Shown: positions 63,125 to 64,000 of the stretch, in pieces
How positions within the stretch are numbered: position 1 is the stretch's first letter
Layout: the number at the start of each line of letters is the position of its first letter
DNA from: Flavobacteriaceae bacterium
GTDB lineage: Bacteria; Bacteroidota; Bacteroidia; Flavobacteriales; Flavobacteriaceae
Direction of reading: 5' to 3'
DNA: 64,000 nt
Assembly: GCA_947446635.1 (NCBI GenBank)
Contig: CANFHF010000007.1
Coordinates: 1-64,000, forward strand
The notes under the pieces: generated by a model
Databases searched by the model: none
The model's input: the letters and a program-made list of their open reading frames with translations, nothing else
Told to the model about the DNA's origin: nothing
Position numbers and translations under genes: made by a program

Positions 63125-63895
63125 TTATACAATCTTCGTAAATGCAATTTCATTTTTCAAAGCTTTCAAAATAAAATTGTCTTCCAATCCGTTGACGATC
63201 CAAGTTTCGATATTCGCTGCTTTGGCGATAGCCGCCGAATCAATTTTGGATTGCATTCCACCAGTTCCGTGAGACGATTTTGAATCGCCAATTTCTTTCT
63301 GTAAAAGCTTTAAATCTGTTACTAATTCGATGGTTTCAGGAAATTCATCGTTGAAAGTTGCTTTGGTGTAAATTCCGTTTGTATTTGTTGCAATTATCAA
63401 AATGTCAACGTTTAACAAAACGGCTGTTAAAGCCGCTAATTTATCGTTATCACCAAACTGAATTTCGTCTGTGGCAACGGTGTCATTTTCATTTATAATT
63501 GGAATATAACTATTTTTCACCAATACATTTATCGTGTTCACAATGTTTGCTTTGGTTTGTTTTTTTTCGAAATCAGAATACGAAAGTAAACATTGGGATG
63601 TATGCAACCCTAAATCACTGAAGTTTTCGTGGTATATTCGCATCAAATGGGGCTGACCTATCGAAGCTAAGGCTTGTTTGACAAAAACATCTTTGTCGTG
63701 ATTATCTAGTTTTACAAACTGTTTTGCAGCAGCAATAGCACCAGAACTCACAATTATAAACTCATAATCGTGTTTTAAAGCGGCAATTTGTATACCAATA
63801 TCTTCAATCTTTCCTCTCGAAATGTGATCGGTTTCCTTGGTAAGCGTGTTGCTGCCCAATTTTAATAAGATTCTTTTTTTACCTAATTTGTCCAT
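63125..63895 (-). CDS. proB: Glutamate 5-kinase without PUA domain
   Basis: It makes gamma-glutamyl phosphate, the first step of proline synthesis. The 256-residue amino-acid kinase has [12 protein letters not shown] (ATP site), [38 protein letters not shown] and [14 protein letters not shown]. It lacks the C-terminal PUA domain of the 367-residue E. coli enzyme. It overlaps the end of proA by 17 bases and stands at the head of the arginine genes visible here, so both pathways share a transcript and the common precursor glutamate. Confidence 0.94.
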   Translation of the reverse strand: MDKLGKKRILLKLGSNTLTKETDHISRGKIEDIGIQIAALKHDYEFIIVSSGAIAAAKQFVKLDNHDKDVFVKQALASIGQPHLMRIYHENFSDLGLHTSQCLLSYSDFEKKQTKANIVNTINVLVKNSYIPIINENDTVATDEIQFGDNDKLAALTAVLLNVDILIIATNTNGIYTKATFNDEFPETIELVTDLKLLQKEIGDSKSSHGTGGMQSKIDSAAIAKAANIETWIVNGLEDNFILKALKNEIAFTKIV

Positions 63896-64000
63896 CGCCG
63901 TAAATATACCATTTATTAGTAACTAAATGCTGCAAACCTATTGGGCCACGTTGATGCAACTTGTCCGTGCTTATCGCCAATTCTCCACCCAAACCAAATT
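63879..64000 (-). CDS. proA: Gamma-glutamyl phosphate reductase, C-terminal fragment
   Basis: The last 40 codons of proA enter from the right edge: the frame reads [20 protein letters not shown], then [19 protein letters not shown] and stop. GISTxKLHxRGPxGLxxL and a WxxxGxGxIR end are typical of ProA. It reduces glutamyl phosphate to the semialdehyde, the step after ProB. The 17-base overlap with proB indicates translational coupling. Confidence 0.9.
   Translation of the reverse strand, partial: FGLGGELAISTDKLHQRGPIGLQHLVTNKWYIYGDGQIR

Overview
The window is an AT-rich chromosomal segment from a Bacteroidota bacterium, most likely Flavobacterium or a close relative. The evidence is a SusC/SusD pair, three type IX secretion (T9SS) C-terminal sorting domains, promoters of the TTG-N19/20-TAnnTTTG type, and a flavobacterial core-gene order (bamD-rpoZ-coaBC-porD-recN). 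No rRNA, tRNA, prophage, insertion sequence or CRISPR array was seen.

Positions 1-30600 hold a large polysaccharide utilization locus (PUL). On the plus strand it runs: tail of a T9SS protein; a T9SS-exported PL6-type lyase; four Cys-type S1 sulfatases; an SGNH acetylesterase; a secreted formylglycine-generating enzyme (FGE); a secreted cupin-like protein; an alginate-lyase-fold (PL5/PL38-like) lyase; SusC/SusD; a 1636-residue modular T9SS protein; a jelly-roll lyase-like protein; and a second TonB-dependent receptor. On the minus strand are a DUF4861 protein, KduD and KduI. Together this suggests uptake and breakdown of a sulfated, probably O-acetylated, uronic-acid polysaccharide. Lyases would cut it to unsaturated uronides, sulfatases activated in the periplasm by the FGE would remove sulfate, and KduI/KduD would turn the 4-deoxy-5-keto-uronate into 2-keto-3-deoxygluconate (KDG). 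The window has no unsaturated glucuronyl hydrolase, KDG kinase, aldolase or PUL regulator. A shared 16-18 bp element (core GGACAATTTTACYCCT) sits 46-47 bp upstream of a -7 box before three PUL transcription units, which points to one activator encoded elsewhere.

Positions 30600-31069 are a 470-bp gap. It holds an operator-like palindrome and an unusual perfect 14-nt complement of the expected 16S rRNA 3' end (a very strong Shine-Dalgarno sequence) in front of a 4-codon ORF.

Positions 31070-64000 are housekeeping genes: DUF6913-dapA; bamD-rpoZ-coaBC-porD-recN; fabV; a glycosyltransferase with coaE; an RprXY-like two-component pair; a minus-strand run (acyl-ACP thioesterase, miaA, DnaQ/GIY-YIG nuclease, yggS, 3-hydroxybutyryl-CoA dehydrogenase, Gfo/Idh oxidoreductase); pcm; smpB; a VF530 protein; an aldose epimerase; an M1 peptidase; the agmatine-to-putrescine pair aguA/aguB; clpB; ytxJ; and a compact proline/arginine operon proA-proB-argF'-argB-argE-argH that runs off the right edge.
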